The position numbers were made by a program, and so were the translations under genes. From positions 3,100,001 to 3,164,000 of the forward strand of contig VOPW01000001.1 of NCBI GenBank assembly GCA_007994965.1: a stretch of DNA of 64,000 bases, read 5' to 3'. The notes beneath the pieces are model-generated. The model ran no database searches. It was not told where the DNA came from and saw nothing but the letters and a program-made list of their open reading frames with translations. This DNA comes from Piscinibacter aquaticus. GTDB taxonomy: Bacteria; Pseudomonadota; Gammaproteobacteria; Burkholderiales; Burkholderiaceae_C. Positions within the stretch are counted from its first letter, which is position 1. The number at the start of each line of letters is the position of its first letter. Below, piece after piece: positions 9,838 to 18,000 of the stretch.

Positions 9838-12399
9838 ATGCAGACGACCCTGGACCGGCCCGCCGCCGCATCCGCATCGGCCAACGCGGCCTTCGATGCC
9901 CGGCTCGACGCCGCCTGCGAGCAGGCCTGCGCCGCGATCGCGCCGGCCTGGCCGCTGGACCGCGCCATCGCCGTCAACCCGCACTGGCAGCGCATCGGCC
10001 GGCCGGTTCGCGAGGTGGCCGCGCGCATGGCGGTGCTGGCCGGCATCCAGGTGTTCCCGCCGCGGCCGGAGATGAAGCGCGCCTGGGAGGACGGCCGCAT
10101 CACCACCGCCGATCTGGTCGAGGCGCTGGCGCAGATGCCCGCACTGCCGGCGGCCGACGCGATGCCTGCGCAGTGCGTCGTCGCGCTCGGCCAAAGCCCC
10201 GGCCCTGCCGCGACTGCCGCTGCTGATCGACGTGCTCGACGACGACCCGGCGCGCCACACGCGGCTGTCGTGGCGGCAGGCCATCACCCACCAGGTGAGC
10301 CAGACCTGCGCCGCCTACTTCGACGAGCGCCAGGCCGACTGGCAGCCCGAGCAGCGCGACGGTCTCTACACCTTCTGGCGCGACACGCTGACGCACGACC
10401 ATGGCATCGGCGTGCTGATGGGCCTGCCCGATCTGTCGCGCCGGCTGCATGCGCTGCCGGCCACGCGGCAGGATGCCGAGCGCTGGGTGATGCAGCGCCT
10501 CGGCCTGCCCGAATCGGTATGGGCCGATTACCTCGAGGCGGTGCTGCTCACCGTGCAGGGCTGGGCCTCGTGGTGCGCCTACCTGGGCTGGGAGGCGAAG
10601 CTCGAAGGCCGCAGCGATGCGCACCTGCGCGACCTGCTCGCCATCCGCCTGGCCTGGGGCGCGATCCTGCTCGAGTGCAAGGACGACGCCGCCTCGAACC
10701 GCGCCTTCTCCGCGCTGCGCGCCGAGTGGGAGCGCGCGCCGCAGCTGCTGCGCCGCGCCGAGGAGGCGCTGTGGGTCGACGAGGCCTGGCAGCTGGCGCT
10801 CGAGGTGGGCTACCAGCGCGGTCTGGCGCAGCGCCCGGCCGCCGCCGTGCCGCCCGGCCTCGCGCCGGCCGAAGCACCGGAGGTGCAGGCCGCCTTCTGC
10901 ATCGACGTGCGCAGCGAGCCGCTGCGCCGCTCTCTCGAAGCCGCCTGGCCGGGCTTGCAGACGGTCGGCTTTGCCGGCTTCTTCGGCCTGCCGGTGGCCT
11001 ACACGCCGCTGGGCACGGCGGCGCGCCGGCCACAGCTGCCGGGCCTGCTGCCGGCGGCGATGGAAGTGACCGACCGGCTGGTGGCCTCCGGCGGCCGGTC
11101 GATGCCCCGGATGCCGAGCTGCAGGACGCCGCGCTGCGCGCCCGCCAGCGCCGCTTCGCCAGCGCCGAGGCCTGGCTCTCCGGCAGCCGCTGGCCGAGCG
11201 CCGCCTTCTCCTTCGTCGAGGCGGCCGGCATCGGCTACCTCGGCAAGCTCGGGCAGTGGCTGCGGCCCGCCGGGCGTGCGCGCGAGAATGACGATCACGC
11301 CGGCCTGCCGGCACGCTACAGGCCGCTGTGCCGGCCGGCGCTGGCCGGGCTCGACGGGCCTGCGCGCGTGACGCTGGCCGCGCGGGTGCTGCATGCGATG
11401 GGGCTGGACCGTCACCTCGCGCCGCTCGTGCTGCTGGTTGGCCACGGCAGCCAGAGCGCCAACAACGCGCAGGCCGCGTCGCTCGACTGCGGCGCCTGCT
11501 GCGGCCAGACCGGCGAGGTGAACGCTCGCGCGCTGGCGCGGCTGCTCAACGACACCGACGTGCGCGCCGGGCTGCGCGAGCAGGGCATCGACGTGCCGGC
11601 CGAGACGATCTTCGTCGCCGCGCTGCACAACACCACCACCGACGAGATCGAAGGCTTCGACCTCGATCTGCTGCCAGCCGGCGTGCGCGCACGCTGGGAG
11701 CGCCTGCAGGGCGTGTTCGCGCAGGCCGGCGACCCGGTGCGCCGCGAGCGCGCCGCGCGGCTCGGTCTGGACGCCCGCGCCGGCGCCGCGGCGCTGCTCG
11801 CGCAACTGCGCCAGCGCGCCAACGACGGCGCACAGACGCGGCCCGAGTGGGGCCTCGCCGGCAATGCCTGCTTCCTGATCGCGCCGCGCCAGCGCAGCCG
11901 CGGCCTGGTGCTCGACGGCCGCGCCTTCCTGCACGACTACGACGCCGACCAGGACGCCGACGGCAGCGTGCTCGAGCTGCTGATGACCGCGCCGATGCTG
12001 GTGACCCACTGGATCAACTGGCAGTACCACGCCTCCACCTGCGACCCCGAGCGCCTGGGCAGCGGCAACAAGCTGCTGCACAACGTGGTCGGCGGACGCA
12101 TCGGCGTGTTCGAGGGCAACGGCGGCGACCTGCGCATCGGCCTGGCGCGCCAGTCGCTGCACGACGGCGCGCGCTGGGTGCACGAGCCGGTGCGGCTGAC
12201 GGTCGTCATCGACGCGCCGGCCGAACGCATCGACGCCATCCTGCAGCGCCACGCGGTGGTGCGGCAACTGGTCGACAACGGCTGGCTGCACCTGTGGCGC
12301 TTCGGCGAGACGGGCCTGCTGCGCCACGCGCGCGGCGCCTGGCAGCCGGTGGGCGATCGGACGTACGCTTCCGGTCATGACGCGACCGAGCCCGCCTGA
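9838..12399 (+). CDS. dabA: DabA-like inorganic-carbon hydrating subunit (DUF2309/UPF0753)
   Basis: The soluble partner of DabB: a beta-carbonic-anhydrase-like zinc protein that traps CO2 as bicarbonate when coupled to ion flow. The open frame gives 853 aa, but the segment 10,200-11,095 is out of frame. The true sequence there lies in the +1 frame (from LLIDVLDDDPARHTRLSWRQAI to EVTDRLVASGG). Repaired, the four expected zinc/active-site residues are present: C and D in FCIDVRSEPLRRS (in the shifted segment), and H and C in GHGSQSANN...LDCGACCG. Downstream motifs such as HNTTTDEI and TAPMLVTHWINWQYHAST are typical. Two compensating indels are inferred. Confidence 0.9.
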   Translation: MQTTLDRPAAASASANAAFDARLDAACEQACAAIAPAWPLDRAIAVNPHWQRIGRPVREVAARMAVLAGIQVFPPRPEMKRAWEDGRITTADLVEALAQMPALPAADAMPAQCVVALGQSPGPAATAAADRRARRRPGAPHAAVVAAGHHPPGEPDLRRLLRRAPGRLAARAARRSLHLLARHADARPWHRRADGPARSVAPAACAAGHAAGCRALGDAAPRPARIGMGRLPRGGAAHRAGLGLVVRLPGLGGEARRPQRCAPARPARHPPGLGRDPARVQGRRRLEPRLLRAARRVGARAAAAAPRRGGAVGRRGLAAGARGGLPARSGAAPGRRRAARPRAGRSTGGAGRLLHRRAQRAAAPLSRSRLAGLADGRLCRLLRPAGGLHAAGHGGAPATAAGPAAGGDGSDRPAGGLRRPVDAPDAELQDAALRARQRRFASAEAWLSGSRWPSAAFSFVEAAGIGYLGKLGQWLRPAGRARENDDHAGLPARYRPLCRPALAGLDGPARVTLAARVLHAMGLDRHLAPLVLLVGHGSQSANNAQAASLDCGACCGQTGEVNARALARLLNDTDVRAGLREQGIDVPAETIFVAALHNTTTDEIEGFDLDLLPAGVRARWERLQGVFAQAGDPVRRERAARLGLDARAGAAALLAQLRQRANDGAQTRPEWGLAGNACFLIAPRQRSRGLVLDGRAFLHDYDADQDADGSVLELLMTAPMLVTHWINWQYHASTCDPERLGSGNKLLHNVVGGRIGVFEGNGGDLRIGLARQSLHDGARWVHEPVRLTVVIDAPAERIDAILQRHAVVRQLVDNGWLHLWRFGETGLLRHARGAWQPVGDRTYASGHDATEPA

Positions 12400-13572
12400 A
12401 CCTTCGACGCCTCGCGCCGACGAAGCCTGCGCTCCCGCCCTCTCGACGGCATCCTCGTCGTCGCCCTCGAGCAGGCGGTGGCGGCGCCCTACTGCAGCAG
12501 CCGCCTGGCCGACGCCGGCGCGCGCGTGATCAAGATCGAGCGCAAGGAGGGCGACTTCGCCCGCGGCTACGACCGCAGCGTGCATGGCGAATCGTCGTAC
12601 TGGCTGTGGACCAACCGCGGCAAGGAGTCGATCGCGCTCGACGTCAAGAACGCCGACGATCGGGCATTGCTCGAACGTCTGATCGCTCGTGCCGACGTCT
12701 TCCTGCAGAACCTCGCACCGGGCGCCACCGCGCGGCTGGGCCTCAGTTCGGCGGCGCTTCGCGCTCGCCATCCGCTTCTCATCACCTGCGACATCAGCGG
12801 CTATGGCGACGATGGCCCGCTGGTCGACCGCAAGGCCTACGACCTGCTCGTGCAGGCCGAGAGCGGGCTGGTCTCGGTCAGCGGCGCGCCGGGCGAAGGC
12901 CTGGAGTCGCTCGGCCGCATCGGCGTCAGCCTGTGCGACGTCAACGCCGGGCTGAATGCGCTGATCGGCATCCAGCAGGCACTGATGCAGCGCGCGCACC
13001 GGCCAGGGTTCGGCGGTGTCGGTCTCGCTGTTCGGCTCGGCCGCGGAGTTGATGGCCGTGCCCTATCTGCAGACGCGCTATGGCGGCGGCGCCGCAGCGT
13101 CGGTCTCAAGCACCCGACCATCGCGCCCTACGGTGCCTTCCGCTGCGCCGACGGCCGCGACATCGTCATCTCGATCCAGAACGAACGCGAGTGGGCCGAT
13201 TTCTGCCGCATCGTGCTGCGCCGGCACGAACTGCTGCACGACCCTCGCTGCTCCGACAACGCCGCACGGGTGGCGAACCGCGATTTCGTCGACGGCCTCG
13301 TCGCCGAGGTCTTCGGCAGCGAGAGCAGCGGCGCGATCGTCGAGCGCCTGGGCCGTGCGCAGACCGCGTTCGGCAATCTCAACGCGGTGGCCGACCTGAT
13401 CGGGCATCCGCAACTTCGCACGCAGCGCATGAACGTGAACGGCCACAGCGTGGACTTGCCAGCCTCGCCCTGGCGCGTGGCCTGGGCAGGCGAAGCGTTC
13501 GCAGGCGCACCGGCACTCGATCAACACGGCGCGGCGATCCGCGCGGAGTTTGCCGCGAAGCCGGAGGGCTGA
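12377..13572 (+). CDS. CaiB/BaiF-family (type III) CoA-transferase, frameshifted
   Basis: A family III CoA-transferase that moves CoA between carboxylic acids. The first recognisable residues are LDGILVVALEQAVAAPYCSSRLADAGARVIKIER, followed by GDFARGYD and YWLWTNRGKESIALD. The catalytic Asp is expected in the NLAPGATARLGL-CDISGYG region. The frame of the N-terminus suggests the ATG at 12,377 overlapping dabA, with a shift near 12,435. A second, compensated shift lies between about 13,000 and 13,095, where VSLFGSAAELMAVPYLQTRYGGG is read in another frame. The C-terminus (NLNAVADLIGHPQLR) is normal. The stop lies only 9 bp from the transposon end; its pre-insertion neighbour would have been the convergent glmS. 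Confidence 0.8.
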
Positions 13573-13576
13573 GCAG

Positions 13577-13581
13577 ACAGC
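13577..13581 (+). repeat. Left target-site duplication (ACAGC)
   Basis: The five bases directly outside the left transposon end. The same five bases occur at 44,279-44,283, directly outside the right end. Tn7-family elements duplicate 5 bp of target. Confidence 0.7.
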
Positions 13582-13710
13582 TGATCGGTTGGAATAAGGT
13601 CTGTCGGACTCTTCCCAGGTGAGACGCAACAGTTTTGAATACCGCAAGACCTGTCGAACGCACTGACACCCGCCCGCCCGACATGCAGCGTTTGAATAAG
13701 GTCTGTCGGG
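13582..13710. repeat. Transposon left end with three TnsB-type sites
   Basis: Site 1 at 13,591-13,611 and site 3 at 13,693-13,710 share AATAAGGTCTGTCGG. A degenerate site 2 lies at about 13,638-13,659 (GACCTGTCGAAC). The spacing of about 45-55 bp between sites resembles the left end of Tn7. The terminal bases are TGATCGG. Confidence 0.75.
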
Positions 13711-14405
13711 ATCTGTAACAGGCGCGATTGTGCAAGGCGCGCAGGTGATTCCAGCTCTGCGCTCGGATGACGATGTCAAACGCCGACCGAGCGCAAGCCA
13801 CGCTCAATGTTGGTCAGTTTTCGCTCAATGTCGGCTTGTGCTCGCAATGATGGCACTGCTTCAGCATCTGCAAGCATCAGATCCCACTGCTGACGAACGA
13901 ACGCGAGCCCGAAGTCAAGCACTGCATCCAACACTAGGTGGTACGCACCATGGTGGAGTGAGGAGCGTACGAGAACTTCGTCCGAGACGTGCGGGTTAGA
14001 CCACGCCAAGCCTCGGCAAGGATCTGCCAAGCGTGTACGTTTGGCCTGCATCACCGCAGCTTACATGCTGCGGACAACGGTCGGCTACGACCGGCATGCA
14101 GCGGTTGCAGCCGTTGGTCGCTGGCGGGCTTACTCACGCTGACTGACACCAAGCGGTCGTTGGGCCTGGCAACCGCAGGCGGCGTGAAGGTCGGCTGTAC
14201 GGGGCACAGCGGCCGCAAGCCTCGCGCGAGCTGAGCAGCTCCACGCCACTGACCGCTTCGGTCGGCCGCGACGGCTCACTCCCGACCCAATGCTGTCCGC
14301 GGGCCTGAGCGGAACCGGCCACTCCAAGGGGCGATCGTCCCGCAGCCTTGACAAGGATCACCATGTGCCGCCCGGCGCTGGGCTACTGTGATTCGACCTT
14401 CGGAG
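13711..14405. other. Left subterminal region, mostly non-coding
   Basis: Between the left end and the first cargo gene, only one possible minus-strand gene (13,776-14,054) is visible. The rest, about 14,055-14,400, shows short GC-rich inverted pieces but no gene, terminator or attC site that I can define. Confidence 0.5.
13776..14054 (-). CDS. Small hypothetical protein
   Basis: A possible gene of about 92 aa. The central part (VSDEVLVRSSLHHGAYHLVLDAVLDFGLAFVRQQWDLML) and the end (IERKLTNIERGLRSV) read like a folded helical protein and not like shadow coding. Similar small proteins with an LV-hydrophobic pattern and a NIERG ending are, to my recollection, seen in accessory DNA of proteobacteria, but I assign no function. 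The start could be internal, near the VSDEV segment. Confidence 0.45.
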   Translation of the reverse strand: MMQAKRTRLADPCRGLAWSNPHVSDEVLVRSSLHHGAYHLVLDAVLDFGLAFVRQQWDLMLADAEAVPSLRAQADIERKLTNIERGLRSVGV

Positions 14406-14684
14406 ATGGCCATGAAGCACACCATTGAGCAGACGGCCGACGGCCTGCGGATCAGCGCCGAGGCACCCTGGACAAACAGAAGGGCTTGCTCGACGAGTTG
14501 GCCAAGTGCGCCGCCGGCACCTGCTCCTGCCCGACACCGCAGTACGAGAAGCTCTCGGCCATCGGCGTGAAGGCCGAGGCCGGTGGCGTGATCGTCGACC
14601 TCAAGGTCAAGCCTGGCGAGCAGATTGACACGACCGACATCGAGCAGTGCCACGGTACACACTGCGCAGCAAGCCAGCCTCTAG
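14406..14684 (+). CDS. Small cysteine-containing protein, frameshifted
   Basis: A protein of about 92 aa starting MAMKHTIEQTADGLRISAE. After a frameshift at about 14,465 it continues with KQKGLLDELAKCAAGTCSCPTPQYEKL and a beta-rich segment GVIVDLKVKPGEQIDTTDIEQC. A further shift near 14,655 would give the end HTAQQASL with a TAG at 14,682-14,684. The CxCxCP-like Cys cluster and its position at the head of a metal cargo block suggest metal binding, but this is inference; no family is recognised. Confidence 0.5.
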
Positions 14685-14699
14685 CAGTGCTCGCCCAGG

Positions 14700-15125
14700 C
14701 TACTGTCCGCGGGCGATCACCAGGAGCCCCGCGACGATGAGCCCGCAGCCGATGAGCTTCGCGGGCGTCAGTACCTCGTGCAGGATCACGGCCGCCAGGA
14801 TCAGCGCGACGACCACGCTGCCCTTGTCGATCAAAGCGACGGTGGACACCTCGCCCATCTTGATCGCCTTGTAGTAGAAGACCCACGAGAAGGCCGTCGT
14901 CACCCCGGACAGACCGAGCCAGATCAGGTTGCTGCGAGTCAGCGTCTTCACCTGGTCGATCGGTACCACCACGGCGGCGAACATCAGCACGAACACGAAG
15001 ACAAAGCAGGTCCGAACCGCGAGGCCCAGGTCGCCCGAGATGCCGGAAAGGCCCATCTTCGCGATCACCGACGTGAAGCCGGCGAAGAACATCGACAAGA
15101 AGGCGTACAGCACCCAGCGTTCCAT
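14700..15125 (-). CDS. EamA/DMT-family transporter (single-domain)
   Basis: A 141-aa membrane protein with four to five transmembrane helices: MERWVLYAFLSMFFAGFTSV, LAVRTCFVFVFVLMFAAVVV, LIWLGLSGVTTAFSWVFYYKAI, and two C-terminal helices ending LIVAGLLVIARGQ. One EamA unit only, so it probably works as a dimer. The motif FYYKAIKMGEVSTVALIDKGSVV is typical of the drug/metabolite transporter superfamily. Substrate unknown. It is followed upstream by cadR in the same direction. Confidence 0.82.
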   Translation of the reverse strand: MERWVLYAFLSMFFAGFTSVIAKMGLSGISGDLGLAVRTCFVFVFVLMFAAVVVPIDQVKTLTRSNLIWLGLSGVTTAFSWVFYYKAIKMGEVSTVALIDKGSVVVALILAAVILHEVLTPAKLIGCGLIVAGLLVIARGQ

Positions 15126-15171
15126 CACGTCCTCCCCGATGTGTCGATTGAACCTGGCGTTGGATACGCGC

Positions 15172-15609
15172 TCATGCCCGCGCAGGCCCGTCGGGATGGC
15201 AGGCGCAAGCCTGCTCCCGCGCGGCCGAGGTAAATGACTCCAGGATCGCGCAGGGATGCGACGCATCGCCGTCGCAGGTCTTGCGCAGCGCTACGAGTTG
15301 CTTCTCCAGTGCCCTGAGCGCTCGCATGCGCTGCCGCACCGGGCTGATGTGCCCGTCAAGGAGGTCGTTCACCTGCGTGCAGGACGCCTCCGGCTCGGCG
15401 GCGAACGCCAGCAACTGGCGCACCTCCGGCAGCGGGATGTCGAGGGAACGCAGATGGCGCACGAAGCTCAGCTGCGTCAGGTGGCGCTCCTCGTAGCGGC
15501 GGTAGCCCGAGGGCTCCCGGGCGGGTTCTTCGAGCAAGCCTTCGCGCTCGTAGAAGCGCACCGTCTGCACGTCGCAGCCCGCGCGGGCCGCCAGTTCGCC
15601 GATCTTCAT
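15172..15609 (-). CDS. cadR: Cd(II)/Pb(II)-type MerR regulator (CadR/PbrR-like)
   Basis: A MerR-family activator of 145 aa. The start MKIGELAARAGCDVQTVRFYEREGLL is the DNA-binding helix-turn-helix; the dimerisation coil follows. The metal-binding cysteines sit in EASCTQVNDLL, in KTCDGDASHPCAIL and in the C-terminal CACHPDG, the pattern of cadmium/lead sensors. It is divergent from the CDF transporter gene, with a MerR-type operator between them, so it most likely activates that gene in response to a divalent metal. Confidence 0.87.
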   Translation of the reverse strand: MKIGELAARAGCDVQTVRFYEREGLLEEPAREPSGYRRYEERHLTQLSFVRHLRSLDIPLPEVRQLLAFAAEPEASCTQVNDLLDGHISPVRQRMRALRALEKQLVALRKTCDGDASHPCAILESFTSAAREQACACHPDGPARA

Positions 15610-15623
15610 GGTTTCCCGAGTCG

Positions 15624-15654
15624 CTTGACTCTGTACCGGTATAGGGTTTCCAAT
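15624..15654. promoter_or_regulatory. MerR-type operator/promoter of cadR-CDF
   Basis: TTGACT (-35 type) is followed by a dyad, ACTCTGTACC-GGTATAGGGT, whose arms match in 8 of 10 positions. This is the long-spacer dyad arrangement typical of promoters controlled by MerR-family metal sensors. It lies between divergent cadR and the cation transporter. Confidence 0.7.
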
Positions 15655-15682
15655 GGTGGCACATCCAGCAAACTGCCACGCC

Positions 15683-16371
15683 ATGTCTGCCCACTGCTGC
15701 GGCGATGCCGCCTGCTCCTCCGCTTCTGCCGACCCGCGGTTCCGCAAGGCCCTCTGGGTCGCGCTCGCGCTCAACGCGCTGATGTTCATCGTCGAGCTGG
15801 GAGCGTCGTGGACCTCGGGATCGGTCTCGCTGCTGGCCGACTCGATCGACTTCTTCGGTGACGCTGCCAACTACGCCATCAGCCTCGTGGTACTCGGCAT
15901 GGGCGTGGCGACACGGGCCAGGGCAGCCCTCTTCAAGGCAGCGTGCATGGGCGCCTTCGGCGTCTTCGTGCTCGGCAAGGCGCTGTGGACCCTGAAGAGC
16001 GGCGCGGTGCCCGAATCGGCGACCATGGGTGTTGTGGGCTTGGCCGCGCTGGCCGTCAATGCCGGCGTTGCGCTGATGCTCTACCGGTTCCGATCGGGCG
16101 ACGCCAACATGCGCTCGGTGTGGATCTGCTCGCGCAACGATGCGCTGGGCAACGTGGCCGTGATGCTCGCGGCGCTGGGTGTCTTCGGCACTGGCATGGC
16201 CGGCCCGACCTCGGCGTTGCAGCGGTGATGGGCTCGCTGGCGCTCAGTGGCGCCTGGACCGTCGCACGGCACGCGCGCGAGGAACTGCGCACAGTCGCGG
16301 CGGTGCCGCCGGCTGCCGTCGCCCAGCCCGTGGCCGTGCCGCTGCCGATGCCCGCGAGCCGGCGCCGCTGA
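15683..16371 (+). CDS. Cation diffusion facilitator-like transporter, frameshifted
   Basis: A CDF-type efflux protein, about 229 aa, with a Cys/His-containing N-terminus (MSAHCCGDAACSS). The two metal-site helices are recognisable: SGSVSLLADSIDFFGDAANYAISL (first site; the usual His is replaced by Asp, giving D-F-F-G-D) and SRNDALGNVAVML (second site N-D). About five transmembrane helices are seen. The frame shifts near 16,200; the end continues VMGSLALSGAWTVARHAREEL. It is opposite cadR and probably exports Cd2+, Zn2+ or a similar ion from the cytosol. Confidence 0.8.
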
Positions 16372-16384
16372 CGGATGTCGCGGT

Positions 16385-16716
16385 CTACGCCGGACGGCGG
16401 CCGAACATGATGATGGCCATGCCGACCAGACAGACCGCCACGCCCACCCAGTCGGTGGTCGTCGGCCTGACCTTGTCGACCAGCATGAGCCAGACGATGG
16501 CCACACCGACGTAGACGCCGCCGTAGGCCGCGTACACGCGCCCCGCAGCCGTGGGATGCAAGGTCAGTAGCCACGCGAAGAGCGCAAGGCAGGCCGCTGC
16601 CGGGAGCAGCAGCGGGCCGATCGGTCCTGCCTGAGCCAGAGGTAGGGCAGGTAGCACCCGACAATCTCGGCCAATGCCGTCGCGACAAACAGCAGGAAGG
16701 TCTTCAAGGCATCCAT
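16385..16716 (-). CDS. YnfA/UPF0060 family membrane protein, frameshifted
   Basis: A four-helix inner-membrane protein of about 110 aa. After repair of a shift at about 16,628 it reads [30 protein letters not shown], then [47 protein letters not shown] and [19 protein letters not shown]. This matches the small multidrug-resistance-like UPF0060 family. Frequent in metal-resistance gene groups; true substrate unknown. Confidence 0.83.
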
Positions 16717-16807
16717 GCGCCGATTGTCGAGGTAGCTTGACCCTCAAGCCGCTTGAGGTCCTAGCGTCATGCCTCGGGCGTCGTGCCCGGGTCGTGGAGA
16801 CGAACGG

Positions 16808-17080
16808 ATGAGACCTTGGAAGGTAGTTCTGGGTGTCGGTGCCGCTTGCGCCGCGTGCTGTGCAGTGCCCCTGCTGGGCGGCACCACGGCGCTGGCCGTG
16901 GGATCGACCACGCTGACCGCTCTAGGCGGTGCGCTGCTGGCCTGCGCGGACGAGTTCGCCCCGTGGCGTTGGCGGTTCTCGCCGTGGCAGCCGTCCTCGG
17001 TGCGGCAGCGTGGCGGGCACGGCGAGGCCGACGTGCTGAGGCGCCGGCGGCGGTGTGTGGGGAGGAAGTCATGCCAATGA
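16808..17080 (+). CDS. Small Cys-containing membrane protein (MerT/MerF-like)
   Basis: Starts [25 protein letters not shown], a first helix with an adjacent Cys-Cys pair followed by Pro, as in mercury-transport-type MerT/MerF proteins, and a second helix ([17 protein letters not shown]) reached after a frameshift near 16,963. The end is uncertain; a TGA at 17,078-17,080 overlaps the next start. Likely moves or binds a soft metal across the inner membrane; mercury specificity is not demonstrated. Confidence 0.6.
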   Translation: MRPWKVVLGVGAACAACCAVPLLGGTTALAVGSTTLTALGGALLACADEFAPWRWRFSPWQPSSVRQRGGHGEADVLRRRRRCVGRKSCQ

Positions 17081-17435
17081 CCGATGAACCTTTGATCGCC
17101 TGCACGCTGACGACCGACGAACTAAAACAGCGACTTGCAAGGCTCCGGCGCCTGACCGGTCGACTGCTCTCGCACCGGCGGAATGGTCTGGCACTTCAAC
17201 TGACTTTCGCCGCCGATGCCAGGGAGGAACTGGAGCAGGTAGTGGTCCTGAGCGAACCTGCTGCGCGTTCTTGCGCTTCGACCTCCAGTGCACGGCGTCA
17301 GGCGTCGAACTTCTCATCCAGGCGCCGGCAGAACACGCCGCGGATGCCCGGTGGTTGTTCGAGCAACTCGAGCCCCGCGCCGACGGGCAGGCCGCTCGTG
17401 CAGGCTGCGGTTGCAAGCCCGGGACCTGCGGGTGA
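17071..17435 (+). CDS. Small Cys-rich cytosolic protein of metal gene cluster, frameshifted
   Basis: Start ATG at 17,071 is preceded by a good ribosome site (GGAGGAA). The first part, [25 protein letters not shown], continues to ADAREELEQVV. After a shift near 17,250 it reads ERTCCAFLRFDLQCTASGVELL and ends ARAGCGCKPGTCG. The ECCAFL-like motif and Cys-rich tail suggest metal or thiol chemistry. I know this type of protein from metal-resistance groups but not its function. It lies between the membrane protein and a merR gene, probably one transcript. Confidence 0.6.
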
Positions 17436-17449
17436 CCTAGGATGACAGG

Positions 17450-17906
17450 ATGAACGCGAGACTCTCCATCGGCCTGGTGGCCCGCCGCACAGGGGCGACG
17501 GTGCCGACGATTCGCTACTACGAAGAGATCGGCTTGCTGCCACCCGCTTCCCGAACCGAGTCGGGACAGCGGAGCTTCGACACGGCGACGGTCCGGCGGA
17601 TTGCCTTCATCCGACGCTGTCGCGACTTCGGGTTCTCGATCGACCGGTGCGCGAACTGGTCGGCCTGGTCGACCAGCCCGATCGACCGTGCTTGGAGGTG
17701 CGCGACATCGCCGTCGTGCATCTCCAGCAGGTACGTCGCAAGCTCGACGAACTGAAGGCGCTGGAGGCTTCGCTGAATGCGTTCGTCTGCAGTTGCGAGT
17801 CGGCGTGCGCCGGGGCGCCGCACTGGACTGCACGATCCTGGAAGAGTTGGCTATGTCTGACGCGGAACAACGCGGCGGTACGCGCGACCGATGCTGCGGC
17901 CAATAG
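17450..17906 (+). CDS. MerR-family heavy-metal regulator, frameshifted
   Basis: Begins MNARLSIGLVARRTGATVPTIRYYEEIGLLPPASR, a MerR helix-turn-helix, then RCRDFGFSID. After a shift near 17,645 it continues VRELVGLVDQPDRPCLEVRDIAVVHLQQVRRKLDELKALEASL, with metal ligands in FVCSCESACAG and, after another small shift near 17,815, DCTILEELAM. About 150 aa. The Cys pattern is that of soft-metal sensors. It probably regulates the two small genes just upstream. Confidence 0.75.
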
Positions 17907-18000
17907 AGATCAAGGCGAGCGCGCCACCGTGCCATCAAGTCGCCGATGCGTTCTCCCGGCCTCTGTGGAACCAGGCCGGCAAGCGTGACCAGGCCGCAGG

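Noticed and set aside
14130..14170. attC-like integron core (a GTTGGGC piece)
   Set aside because: No paired inverse core and no second repeat at the expected distance; no integrase gene in the element.
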